Assembly: GCA_002786025.1 (NCBI GenBank)
Contig: NHNW01000008.1
Span: forward strand, 620,001 to 684,000
DNA length: 64,000 bases
Source: Zasmidium citrigriseum
Taxonomy: Eukaryota > Ascomycota > Dothideomycetes > Mycosphaerellales > Mycosphaerellaceae
Reading direction: 5' to 3'
Shown here: piece after piece, positions 45,806 to 55,398 of the stretch
How the letters are laid out: every line of letters begins with the position of its first letter
How positions within the stretch are numbered: position 1 is the stretch's first letter
Made by a program: the position numbers and the translations under genes
Notes under the pieces: generated by a model
Databases searched by the model: none
Told to the model about the DNA's origin: nothing
What the model saw: only the letters and a program-made list of their open reading frames with translations

Positions 45806-47652
45806 CTAAAACCCCTCCACACTCCTCCCAGCCTTAACCTCATCCCTCCAAATCTTCCTCTCCACCTCCGCATTAACCCCCGGTCCATTATAAATACTCC
45901 CATACTCATTCCCCGTCGCCCACTGCGCGCCCTCTCCCTCCTTAGACTTCTTCGTCGCCCGTCTCCTGAACCACTTCCCATAAACCAGGAAATAATAACA
46001 CCTAAAAGCCAAAAACGCAAACTTATCCCTCTCCAGATCCTCCGGATATTCCGCGCCTAGATCGACAGCGGCGCTGATACCGCTTATACAGGCTACTTCA
46101 TGCGCATTGACGAGCGTCCAGGACGCCGCGTAGCGTGTGTGTTTTTTGCCTTGTAGGAGCCACATCCAGGGGACGACGAAGAGGTAATGCGTGAAGCTGT
46201 GGCAGAGCTGATGCCACCAATCTTTGCGGATGATTTTCTTTTCGTCGATTTCGTCTAATGTCCAGAGATGTCCATCACGCTCTTTGTTCAGGAAGATTGT
46301 TTGGAAGACGTGTTTCTCAAAAGGCACCTCAGGGGGGAACTGTGCTTGGTAATTCGTGCAGTCGAAGCACATTTCAAGTTTGGTGAGGTCTTTGGGGTAC
46401 ATCCGGATGAGATACATGGCTTTGAAGTTCTCTTTCGCCCAGTCGTTGCGGGATTGCATGTTTTCGCCGTTGATGCTGGAGACGGCGAGATCGGGGGAGT
46501 AGAAGTTTTCGTAGTGCCGTTTCATGTACTCGTGGTCTTGGTGCGTTACGGTGATGTCGTTGGCGAATTTTGCGGAGCCTAGAACGCGGGATTCGAGGCC
46601 TGTGATTGTTTCTTTGAGGAGGCGTTTGGCGGTGTCGGTGAGGACGCAGAGGACGATTTCGTCGTATTCTTCGGTGGTTTCGACGGCGTCGGGGTCGGCT
46701 TTGGAGCCTTCGACGTCGTCGGGGACCCAGGCGCTGTTGGGGTTGTGGCCGTCTGGGGCTGGGGTGCGGCCGATTATCTTTACTGTCACGCCGGTTTTGT
46801 CTCTGCGGACTACTCGCGTGACTTCTGTTGAGAGGCGGACGTTGACTCCTCTCTTGATTAGGTTCTTTCTCCAGGTCTCATAGAAGTCGCTTAGGTTTGG
46901 GAAGACGACCATTGGTGGGAGGTTTGAAGCCACGCTATTCTTGTCCGGGGGATACCACATGCCATACGTAGGACTCGTACAAAGCCTCTCCAGAATCATC
47001 GAAGGCACCTCCGGCGTATAATTCCCCGTACCCAAAAACAACGCAACCATAGGCAGCGTAACAATATTCGCAAACTCCGCCGAAAACCGAAAGATCTTGA
47101 TCAAGTACTTGATCGGCAGAATCGCAAAGAAGATCTCAAACATCCGCACAATGCTCAGCATCGTTCGGAATCTCTTGACTTCGCCGGCGTGTTTCTCGAG
47201 GAGTTTGGTGGGGTATACGTTGCTCCAGAACTGCTCGCCTTTGCCGAAGGAGACTTGGAGTTTGACGGGGTCGGCCCAGTAGCCGTTGCGGGCGAACATG
47301 GTCATTGTGTGGTGAAAGATGTAGGAGCCGCCTTGGACTCCTTGATTGAGCCATGAGGCGCCCGTCTCTTGCTTGTTCAAGGGGATGGAGTAGGCTTGGC
47401 CTCCGCAGTAGTTGACGGCGTCGACGAGGGTTACGTCGAATTTGTCGGGGTGGTTGGAGAGATGGTGTGCGCAGGACATGCCTTTCAATATTGTCAGCTT
47501 GATTCGCGTTTCGAGCATTCCTCCTACTCACCTGCAGCACCAGCACCCACAACCAACACCTTCTTTCGCTTCTGACCCTCCATGTTCTTGCTCATATTGA
47601 ACCTCGTCTGAGATCCGTTGGACTCCAGCAATGGTCGTGGCTCGTCAGTCAT
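45806..47652 (-). CDS. FAD-dependent amine-oxidase-like flavoprotein
   Basis: Two exons, 47532-47652 and 45806-47481, give 598 residues. The dinucleotide-binding motif VLVVGAGAAGMSCAHHL (residues 32-48) is completed by splicing and followed by VTLVDAVNYCGGQAYS, the acidic end of the second strand. Later blocks include NGYWADPVKLQVSFGKG, RGVNVRLSTEVTRVVRR and EYDEIVLCVLTDTAKRLL, which fit an FAD oxidoreductase of the flavin amine oxidase class. The C-terminal third has hydrophobic segments (FTHYLFVVPWMWLLQG, FLAFRCYYFLVYG) that could anchor it in a membrane. Substrate is unknown. The intron (47482-47531) ends in AAAG, an unusual acceptor, yet only this junction keeps the GxGxxG motif in frame. 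Confidence 0.9.
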
Positions 47653-48704
47653 CTCAGTGTGCGGTCAAGCAAGGGAGAAGGAGGAGAAAACGTGAAACAA
47701 AGAGATCATGACATCTTGCTTTCCTACCTCTGGCCTGCCAACGACAGACAAGCATCCGCGTACCTCACAATGAGCAGGACAACCGTGTCGACATCGTCAT
47801 CGAGAGCTCTAGCGCGCTCGATTGGCGCGGTCGAGATTGAGTTTCATGGATCTCAGATCTGCGCTAATCGAATATGGCAGTATCGTTGTCGATCAAATTC
47901 CAGTCGCTCGAAACGGCGGAGTGTAGAATAGCACAGTAGGCCGTAGACTGCAGCCATATAGAGCTGGCACCGAAGAATCGCAGCATCAGATGTGCACACC
48001 AGGGACCGAGAATGTTTCCAGAATTTGCTTGTTGACCAAAACCGACAGGGTGTCAGCTCGTTTCTGCCTCAGTAGACGATGTCGACTGTATGGTAGGCAC
48101 AAGCATCTCTCTATCAGCAGTAACGACATCTCAGCGGCTTCGAGCGAAAGGAGGAACAACCTGCCTTGCAACTAAAGCGTTTCTGAGGAACAATCCATGG
48201 TCCTGTGCATGGCAAAAGCGTGCTTTTCAGCTGCAGTGCAGCATCCTGATTCTGGAGAAGAGTTGTTTCATTTCATGCAGAGTCAAATGTTCTCTCTGTC
48301 AGTACATTTGGCCATGAAGGTCCCTTGACCATCGTAGTGAGGCTTGCAGTATGCTCCATTCCGCATGTCTGTTGATATCGAATTGGACCCAGCGGTCAAG
48401 CATGCTCACCGCATCTATGCTGTCCCAGATCGAACGATTCTGAAGCGGGCGGTAGTAGACAGTGCAGCATCCTGTAGCGGTCTGCTCTCGGGTAGAGGAG
48501 CTGGCCAGGGATGAAGAATCGCAGCATGATACTGAGAGCTCTCGTGATTCCCTGGGCTCCACGCCCACTCCCTGGCGCCAGAATAGATGGCTTTGTGGCC
48601 CAAGACGATTCACATCCATGTAGAGGCGGATCAGCGCCTCTTCTGTCCACTTGGAAGATGCCAAAGTCCAACTTTTGTTCTCCTTAGGCTTTTGCATATT
48701 ACAG
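47653..48704. other. Intergenic, about 1 kb, no supported gene
   Basis: The left end should be the flavoprotein promoter and the right end the COA1 3' UTR. A minus-strand frame at 48299-48826 overlaps COA1 exon 2 in another frame and is taken as a shadow. Confidence 0.4.
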
Positions 48705-49342
48705 TCAAGCGGCCACAGCGATTCTGTCGGCGGTCTCCTGCTTGAAAGGATCGTTCTCAGCCAAAAGCGAGATCTTCTCGCCTCCCTCAGGCTGTATACT
48801 CCACTCAAGTGTATCAAACTGTTCAATAATGGTCAGCACATCCATTCTCAAAGCCTTCCCAACCTTCCCTCCTCCCAGGGCAGACTCACATAACCCATCC
48901 TCGTCCTCCTCTCACTCTTAAACCTCATCAGCGCCCTCCCCCTCGTCCCCTTAACCCAATACGAAATATCAATCCGTCCATGCAACTGATTCAACTCCCC
49001 ACTAATCCAAGGAATCTTACTCGCAAAGTAAATCTCATCGCCCAGAATCTCTCTCGCCGCGGGGTTCGTCCTCAAAGCATACAGCGTACTGCTCACAACA
49101 GAGCTGCTGGTTTTTTGGTAGTTGAAGATGGCGAGCATGGAGCCTATCATGATGACGGCGAAGATGGGCATTGTCTTTAGCCAGCGGTTCGAGCCTGTGC
49201 TGATGGTGGGGAGGGCGCGGTCGGAGCGACGTTCCATTAGGGGGCCGGAGCCGGGTTTGGGGGCGGCGATGATGGTGCGGCGGGAGGCATTGCTGAGGAG
49301 GTTGCGGACGGTGGGTGTCCGGAGAAGCGGTCGGAGGATCAT
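48705..49342 (-). CDS. COA1: Cytochrome c oxidase assembly factor Coa1
   Basis: Two exons, 48890-49342 and 48705-48818, give 188 residues, close to the 197 of yeast Coa1. The N-terminus MILRPLLRTPTVRNLLSNAS is a basic, acid-free mitochondrial presequence. One membrane segment, MPIFAVIMIGSMLAIFNYQK, sits near residue 67. The conserved C-terminal domain reads NPAAREILGDEIYFASKIPW, ISGELNQLHGRIDISYWVKG and, across the junction, RMGYFDTLEWSI. Coa1 sits in the inner membrane and works with Mss51 and Shy1 in the early assembly of Cox1. ATG 49342 is the first in-frame start and gives a proper presequence. The 3' exon ends ADRIAVAA. Confidence 0.93.
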
Positions 49343-49886
49343 GGTTGATGGCGATGGGTTGGAGAGTTGGAGGTGCTTCGAGGATGCGAAGTCGAGCAAG
49401 CTTGATGCCAAGACATGGCGATCCTCTGCGGCAGGGATGGTCTTGTACGGCAAGGAGGTCGATCAATCGATCAGCAGGCACAAAGAGGTACGAAAGTTGA
49501 GAGCACAAGAATTGCAGGTTTCACATCGATTCGATTTGATGGTATCTACAACCTCCCAAAAGCTCATCCCACGAGCTTTCACCACAACTCCAACGCTTGA
49601 ACGCTTTTGTTCGGGATATCTCAAAATCCAAAATGCATCGCTAAAAACGCCAGATAGTTGTTAAAACCAATGCGCCATGTCCTCCTGACTAGGCCTCTCC
49701 GTCAGTCCTGTTTTCAGCGATGCCTTCTCTCAATCAGCCGCTCACTCGGCGGCGAACTCTCCCAACGCCGTCGCTCAGACCGACTTGCAGTGAGCTGCTG
49801 TATGAATGTATGGTGAAATACGTCAAATGTCATGAGACTGCCAGCACATCCAGTTTATGCTGGTATGAGTCTCGTCGGATGTCAAA
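49343..49886. other. Intergenic: COA1 promoter and 3' end of the next gene
   Basis: No gene is visible. Frames crossing the COA1 start on the plus strand are its complement. Confidence 0.45.
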
Positions 49887-50348
49887 TCAACCGATCATGT
49901 CGACGACTTCTTCGCCGTCAATGATGACCGTGTTGGCGTCGGGTGTTGAAGTCGTCTTCATCACAACCCGAAAGCTGTTGAGCACCTCCAAGTAGTGTTG
50001 CCGAGAAGCTTTGCATCGAAGATCGCGACGGTGCAGCAGTGTCGCATGGTTGAACGCGATCTCTTCGTCCACGGCGGGAATGGCTCTCCAGTCGATATCA
50101 TAGTCGCCGAAAATGAACCTTTTGATCCGGATCTGACTCGAGTTGTCGCGGTCGGCATGTTGACGTCCGTCCGTCGACGTCGAATCCCATGTCGATAATA
50201 GATTGTCCGGTGACGATGACAGGACCCCTTCGGAGGATTGTTGACTTGCAGTCGCCGGTGACGTTGATAGTCCCGAAGCGGCGAATTTCGATGAAGAGTT
50301 CGAGAACGTGCTGCTTGGACTTGATGACGATGCCCAGATCGATGGCAT
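49887..50348 (-). CDS. Hypothetical small protein A (possible paralog of the next gene)
   Basis: Taken from ATG 50348 (MPSIWASSSSPSS) to the stop at 49887, 153 residues. The frame is open further upstream without an ATG, so the start is uncertain and an upstream exon is possible. The N-terminal half is Ser/Thr-rich. The C-terminal half looks folded: RIKRFIFGDYDIDWRAIPAV, a helical basic stretch HRRDLRCKASRQHYLEVL, and the end IIDGEEVVDMIG. The protein at 50595-51083 shares the order DWR, then DEI, then a helix, and the same last four residues DMIG. I recognise no family and assign no function. Confidence 0.5.
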   Translation of the reverse strand: MPSIWASSSSPSSTFSNSSSKFAASGLSTSPATASQQSSEGVLSSSPDNLLSTWDSTSTDGRQHADRDNSSQIRIKRFIFGDYDIDWRAIPAVDEEIAFNHATLLHRRDLRCKASRQHYLEVLNSFRVVMKTTSTPDANTVIIDGEEVVDMIG

Positions 50349-50594
50349 TCTCTGAGGTTTGATGGGATCTGGAAGTCGGCCAGACGACGAGGGGGCGGTA
50401 GTAATATGATCAATCCACGGTATGATGAGCAATAGCGCCGTTGTGCGTGACCGTTAGGAGTCCGAAGACAAATTCCGAAGGTGGGGCGCGGCCTAGAACG
50501 TGGATGGCGTATTGATGAAAGCGTCGGCCGATTTATTTTATTGCCCTTCGTACGAGACGTGACGTTTCGTGTTACATTCACTGGTTGTTGATGT

Positions 50595-51083
50595 TCATCC
50601 GATCATGTCGACGTCCAGTGAATGTCGTGGTTCGCTCGACGAAAAGTTGCTTAGATCCCGAAGTCGGCGCTCGTAGTCGGAGGCCCTCTTTCGTGCCACG
50701 TCGACGGCAGAGATGGTCATGTCGATTTCGTCATTGTAAAACACCTGGAAGTTTCGCCAGTCGCGGCAGCCTTTCGTCTTCTTCATCGAGTCGACGATGT
50801 TGCTGTACGTCTTGGGGTGGCTCATTCGTAAACACCGGCTTGGCCTTTCTCCTTCCGTGGGGACCGGCATCATCATCGCTTCAATTTTGGGATCGGATTG
50901 CCGTTTGCAAGGCGGCAGCTTGGATATGCTGGAGTTCGTAGAGGCAGTGCTGCATCGGCTGCTTGTTGATTCGCCAGTACCCTGCCTCTTCAGGCCTGTC
51001 TTCTTCCTTGGCAGTCGAGGCGCCTCGTCTTGGTCGGCCAGTGGGAGATTGGCCGGCGCGGCGCAGAAGCAATTGAGTCGCAT
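50595..51083 (-). CDS. Hypothetical small protein B (possible paralog of the previous gene)
   Basis: Single exon of 162 residues from ATG 51083 (MRLNCFCAAPANLPLADQDE). The N-terminal half is basic and Ser-rich (LPRKKTGLKRQGTGESTSS). The C-terminal half contains SHPKTYSNIVDSMKKTKGC, then DWRNFQVFYNDEIDM, then a charged helix DVARKRASDYERRLRDLSNF, and ends HSLDVDMIG. It resembles protein A in layout and in its last residues; the final 14 coding bases before the last codon are identical in the two genes. No signal peptide, membrane segment or known domain is visible. Function unknown. Confidence 0.55.
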   Translation of the reverse strand: MRLNCFCAAPANLPLADQDEAPRLPRKKTGLKRQGTGESTSSRCSTASTNSSISKLPPCKRQSDPKIEAMMMPVPTEGERPSRCLRMSHPKTYSNIVDSMKKTKGCRDWRNFQVFYNDEIDMTISAVDVARKRASDYERRLRDLSNFSSSEPRHSLDVDMIG

Positions 51084-52735
51084 CGTCGAAAAGGGTGTCG
51101 TGTATCAATTCGTGAGGGAGCGGTCGAAGGTCTAAATGTATAAGGGCGGCTGTTGACGTCGAATCCAACGGCCGTTAAAGACTGCTCAGCCTTGGCTGTT
51201 GGCTGCGCAGCGACCCGGCTAAGTAAATCGAGCAACGAGGGAGCGCGTACTGCACAATGCCTGTCTCAGGTAGTGCTGTTGTGGTGACCAGATCTAGGAT
51301 AAGTTGGTGAGCAACTTGTGTGTCGATGGAGCTCGTCCGCACATAGCCTTCGTCTGCTGGTCCATGGTAGAGATGTGCTGCAATGGAGGGGTCCTGGAGT
51401 AGAAAGAGGGCGTTGAGCAGGTGGAGAGAGATATGAAGGAGACGCACGCGCCGACGGCCACTCTGCCACTCTCGACAGGGTGGGAGCGTGCCCACATCGA
51501 GCGCTCTAGCTTCGTGGTCAAGACTCTTAGCCAAAGGCTATGCAGGCCATTTCTGCCGATCGAACCGAGCTCGGTTCGGTCTCTGACTGCAAGTCGAAAG
51601 CCCGCGCCACTGACAGCCAGGCCTCGCGGATGCTGAGTGACGGAATCGTCTGTCTGATCCACCGATCGTCCCTTTGGCAGCAGCATTTGGAGGACAAGCC
51701 TTGAATCACGCAAGTAGCTGCTTCTTGGCCTCCACTGCGCATTGCTGCTGTCTGCCTGAGTTGCCCCAAATATCCGGCCTGGTACGAGGGCTCTTGGTAT
51801 GGCGCGGCGGCCGTCATCCGCGCTCTTGCGACAGGAGAGCAGCAGCAGCGACCTTTGGCAAGCCGGCGGAGCGTGAAGAGACCAGGAGCTTGCAGCCACC
51901 GCGACACCCGCTCCTCCAGTGAGCGAGCACGCTGGCCATGTCGGCACTTGCAACAACCAGCCTCGAGTGGCCCGTCTGTAGACGCCGCGCACAGGCCTAA
52001 GGCGCAGTGAAACAACGACCCCACGCTTCGAATGCAGCGCAGAACAGTACGGAAATCGTGGAGAAACAGCATAACACCACTTCAAACCCACCGTCCTTTC
52101 CAGGAAGTTGCAGGAAGGGTCTGGAGAAATCACGTCTTACCACCCATCCGGACCATGCCATGATACCATGGGAAATCGGTGTTTTGCAAAGCGCTGATGA
52201 CAATGCGAATGACGACCCTGGCATCTTCTAGCATCTCGCTTGACTGCAGACGCGAGCACCCGATTGTGCGATCATGTTGTACTCGACGGGTGACACGGAA
52301 AGGACGGCCAGATTTGCCGCAAGCGCGTGGACTGTTACATTGTATAGCAGCACCACGTTTTTCCGTACTTCAACATCAGACGCCACGACCATGAGGCACT
52401 TGATTAACAATCCCAAACTCAACATCGCGATTGACGGCATGCTGACTTTCAAAGTGCTCTCGACGTTGCGCGTCCTTCTCTTTCGGACGAAACACTTCAG
52501 GCCGACCGACGATCCGATCGATGTCCAACCCAGGATCCTTCCGCATTCTTTCCTTCGTCCGTGATGATGGTCAGGCACCGCGGATATTCGTACAGTGCCA
52601 TGCGACGCTGAGAGCTTCGCCACGATCCTGTCATCCCCGGCTCCATGTCTGTTCATTCACCGGCCAGGCTTCTTCCTTATAGTACAGCTTGGTGCCAAGG
52701 TCAGCGGAGGCTCGTAATAGGTACCCTGGCCAGGC
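51084..52735. other. Intergenic, about 1.65 kb, no supported gene
   Basis: A minus-strand frame of 279 codons at 51294-52133 is the longest, but its sequence (Ser/Arg/Cys-rich, no motif) and the equally long antisense openness argue for chance. The left end should hold the promoter of small gene B and the right end the 3' UTR of EFM6. Confidence 0.4.
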
Positions 52736-53539
52736 TTACAGAAATATGTTTTCCCGCGAATAGCTGTCGCTGTCGGGGTCGTCCGACACATCCTCGACCA
52801 GAAACGTCTTCTTGACCGCCTTCATGAAGTGCATATCGGCCCTCCGTCTGCGCTTGAAACAAAAGTAACAAACGGTGTTGGGGCCGATTAGGTCCTGCAG
52901 CGTCTGCTGCAACAGAGGGAATGCCGGCTCGAAGTAGACACAATCTGCTGCAAGCACGACGTCTGGCTGCGGGATGCCTTCAGGACGCGGAGTTCCCCAA
53001 TCGTACACGGACGCCTTGACAGCATCCTGCAAATTGTTGTGCGCGATATTTTGCTGCATCAAGGAGTGCATGGGCTGCTGATCTGTGATGTGAACGACAT
53101 GCTTGGGCCTGCACCCCACGGCGATGGCTAGCCTAAACAATACATGAGTACATGTTGTGGTATGGTAAGGATATTTGCTCGCGTGCTCACATACCCACAG
53201 AGCCCACCGCCTGCTCCCAGTTCCACGCTGCAGTCCTTGGTCAGCTGCGTGCAGTTGCATACATTGAAACAAGAGCAATCTCGAAACCAACATTGAAGCA
53301 TCCCGCAATTCTTCCCGTTTCCGCCGCAGGAGGTATTTTCCAAGTATCATGCCGGCAGGCCATGCCTGGCCACCGTTACCGGAGGCGAGGTCTTCATGGA
53401 GTATCAATGGGGGCGTCAGCAGGCCGTCGAAGTCCACCGCCTTTGTGGAGGCGGCCTTGTGCGTCGGAGACTGCACGAATTCTTCTGAGAGGCCAAATGC
53501 CACATCCTTCTGCTCGGACTCAGGCTCCGGTGAAGACAT
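52736..53539 (-). CDS. EFM6: Protein-lysine N-methyltransferase Efm6 (METTL21-like)
   Basis: Three exons, 53288-53539, 53195-53244 and 52736-53132, give 232 residues (yeast Efm6 has 246). Start MSSPEPESEQKDVAFG. The seven-beta-strand methyltransferase fold shows GQAWPAGMILGKYLLRR, motif I VELGAGGGLCG (formed across exons 2 and 3), post-I HVVHITDQQP, and PDVVLAADCVYFEPAFPLLQ, the family motif. The 50-nt second exon encodes most of motif I. Yeast Efm6 methylates a lysine of translation elongation factor eEF1A with S-adenosylmethionine. The first donor, GTTTCG, is weak; the junction gives SMLLTKDCSVELG in phase 0. A TIR element sits 150 bp upstream of the start and may affect the promoter. Confidence 0.87.
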   Translation of the reverse strand: MSSPEPESEQKDVAFGLSEEFVQSPTHKAASTKAVDFDGLLTPPLILHEDLASGNGGQAWPAGMILGKYLLRRKREELRDASMLVSRLLLFQCMQLHAADQGLQRGTGSRRWALWVCEHASKYPYHTTTCTHVLFRLAIAVGCRPKHVVHITDQQPMHSLMQQNIAHNNLQDAVKASVYDWGTPRPEGIPQPDVVLAADCVYFEPAFPLLQQTLQDLIGPNTVCYFCFKRRRRADMHFMKAVKKTFLVEDVSDDPDSDSYSRENIFL

Positions 53540-53679
53540 TGGTGGTGATTGCACTCTTTGACAAGACCGTTGTTGTCGTCGATTTCTGCCCTGGCAGATC
53601 GACAGAGTTTGCTGGGCCGTTGATGGTTCGGCGGGAGGCGCACGTTATTGGCACATGCTTGGCCTCGTGCTTGTCGCTG

Positions 53680-53688
53680 CATCTCGAG
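53680..53688. repeat. Target-site duplication, left copy
   Basis: CATCTCGAG, repeated exactly at 54029-54037 on the other side of the TIR element. Confidence 0.8.
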
Positions 53689-53732
53689 GGGATCGGTAAC
53701 GAGCAATTGACCTTTCGTTAATGAGCAATTGA
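53689..53732 (+). repeat. Left terminal inverted repeat
   Basis: Starts GGGATCGGTAACGAGC. It contains the decamer GAGCAATTGA twice, 22 bp apart, a plausible transposase-binding arrangement. It pairs with the right repeat with two G/A differences. Confidence 0.85.
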
Positions 53733-53983
53733 CTGAATCAATTTCAATTAATTCTCATTTAATTCTCATCAATATAGAATTCCCACCCCCTAGCCCTCCG
53801 CTGCACCTAGGGCCTTCCGAGAGATCCTCCCTCCCTTCGGGGGGCCCCTCCTACCTCGGGTCCCTCCTAGGTTTGCTTCGACTACGGAAAACATCTTAAA
53901 TATCAACGCCTCGCCGGCGAGGCATGTTCAACTTGGAGAGAGCTGGGTAAATTCAATCAAAGTCCTAATCAAATGGGTGGAGA

Positions 53984-54028
53984 TTAATTGCTCATTAACG
54001 AAAGGTTAATTGCTCGTTACCGATCCCC
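53984..54028 (-). repeat. Right terminal inverted repeat
   Basis: The reverse complement starts GGGGATCGGTAACGAGC and matches the left repeat except for one extra G at the tip and two substitutions. Both substitutions are C-to-T in CpA context on the plus strand here, the change expected from repeat-induced point mutation. Confidence 0.85.
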
Positions 54029-54037
54029 CATCTCGAG
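54029..54037. repeat. Target-site duplication, right copy
   Basis: CATCTCGAG, identical to 53680-53688. The last C of the element tip and the first C of this copy adjoin, so the border is certain only to 1 bp. Confidence 0.8.
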
Positions 54038-55398
54038 AGCTTGTTCCGCAGCGTCGACCAGAGAAGTCGTGGGCTGCAGTGTTGATTGCATCCGCGCTTG
54101 CGACAATCTATCTCCAATGCATCTCCGCCGCCAATCATCGGCCCTTCTCAAATGAAATGCATCAAACTTGATGCAGCGCGTCTAATCAGGCTTGTACTAA
54201 TTGCTTTCTCAAATACTAACACCGCCGTCATCGAGCTGCGACTTTCTGCCAGCGCCACGCCTCCCGATGTGGACAAACAGCGTGATCCTTCAATCGCCTT
54301 TCTTTCCTGCGCAAAAAATGCCGCAAACTGCGTCGTCAGTCAGGAGATCCAGACCAACAACAGCACCAACACACGGATTGTAAATTGCAGGAAGACGCCT
54401 TTACCGCCCTACTCCGCGTACTCGCCGCTGACTGCGAGGAAGATGGCTGTCATGGCACGCTGGGACTGATGAGCTTGAAGCGGAGAAGCCAGGAGCCGGA
54501 TACCTGGAACCGGTAAAAACACCATCACGGGAGGGAGTACTTGGAGTACGTACTTCGTGTTCGTCCGTCTCGAACACCCCATTTCCGGGAACTACGTCTG
54601 GAAGGGATGTTCACTGCTCGCCTCGTCGACGACGATGGCAAAGCTAAAGCTCAATTCTTCCGTCCCTACGGAGAGCTCCATCACGAACTGCTCGACCTTG
54701 AGAGAGACCGAGGCATTGTTGTAGCAAAGTATAGAGGCAGACGGACATCGGCGCCCAGAGGTCGGACGTACCTTTGTACATCATCACCCTCTCTTCGAAG
54801 GCATCTTCCAGGGCGTGACGTCGATCGAGAAATACCGAAAGCTTCATGCTTCTGGAAGGAAAGCTCCTCCTTCTACTGGTGGACTCTACAGATCCGCTAC
54901 CTAGTCGGACCTCTGATCTACCGGGACGAAGGCTATTGCGCACTACGAGTCTTGGGATGTGAATGTTAAGAAGACCAAGATCTTGGAAGATATTCACGTC
55001 GGCTGCCCACCTCTGGCAGCAATCTCGAGAGCATGAAGCCTCGGTGACAGCTATAGCAAGGGAACATGCCGCTCAGGAACGAGCAATGAGTTGAATCTCA
55101 GACGTTGCGGTCGCGGCTCGCAAGAGACGCTTTGTAGGCGGCTTTGAAGACGCACCCCTTGCGTCGACAATCCGATTCTTGGTAGGAGGTACCGGTAGGA
55201 ACGAACTCCATTCTTGTGAAGCCATCTCAGCAAGGGAATTCGAATATGGCCACTTTACGCGTAGAACGCGACTCCTCGCGTATCGTAGTGAAACTCCCAT
55301 GCTGCACATCGATCATGCGAACTGTCTCCAGTACGACTTCGGTCAAGCACTGCTGGTAGGTGAATCTGCATGAAAAACGGGATGCGCGACATGATCTA
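54038..55398. other. Intergenic, about 1.36 kb, no supported gene
   Basis: Lies between the TIR element and the AXL2-like gene. The plus-strand frame 54541-54969 has no early ATG and no motif. The right end should be the promoter of the AXL2-like gene. Confidence 0.4.

Larger units (their letters stand above)
53689..54028. mobile_element. 340-bp non-autonomous TIR element (MITE-like, Mutator-type size of target duplication)
   Basis: The element is bounded by inverted repeats of 44-45 bp and flanked by the 9-bp direct repeat CATCTCGAG (53680-53688 and 54029-54037). Its interior is GC-rich in the middle and AT-rich near the ends, with no coding capacity. A 9-bp duplication is typical of Mutator-like elements, so a MULE-derived MITE is the best guess. 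The element lies in the upstream region of EFM6. It encodes no transposase and would need one from elsewhere in the genome. Confidence 0.85.

Noticed and set aside
48299..48826. 175-codon minus-strand frame
   Set aside because: Overlaps COA1 exon 2 in a different frame and has no recognisable sequence.
51294..52133. 279-codon minus-strand frame
   Set aside because: No domain, odd composition and overlapping open frames on the other strand; no splice support.
53760..53930. GC-rich core of the TIR element as a structured RNA
   Set aside because: Short local palindromes exist, but no extended stem could be drawn by eye; more likely just element interior.
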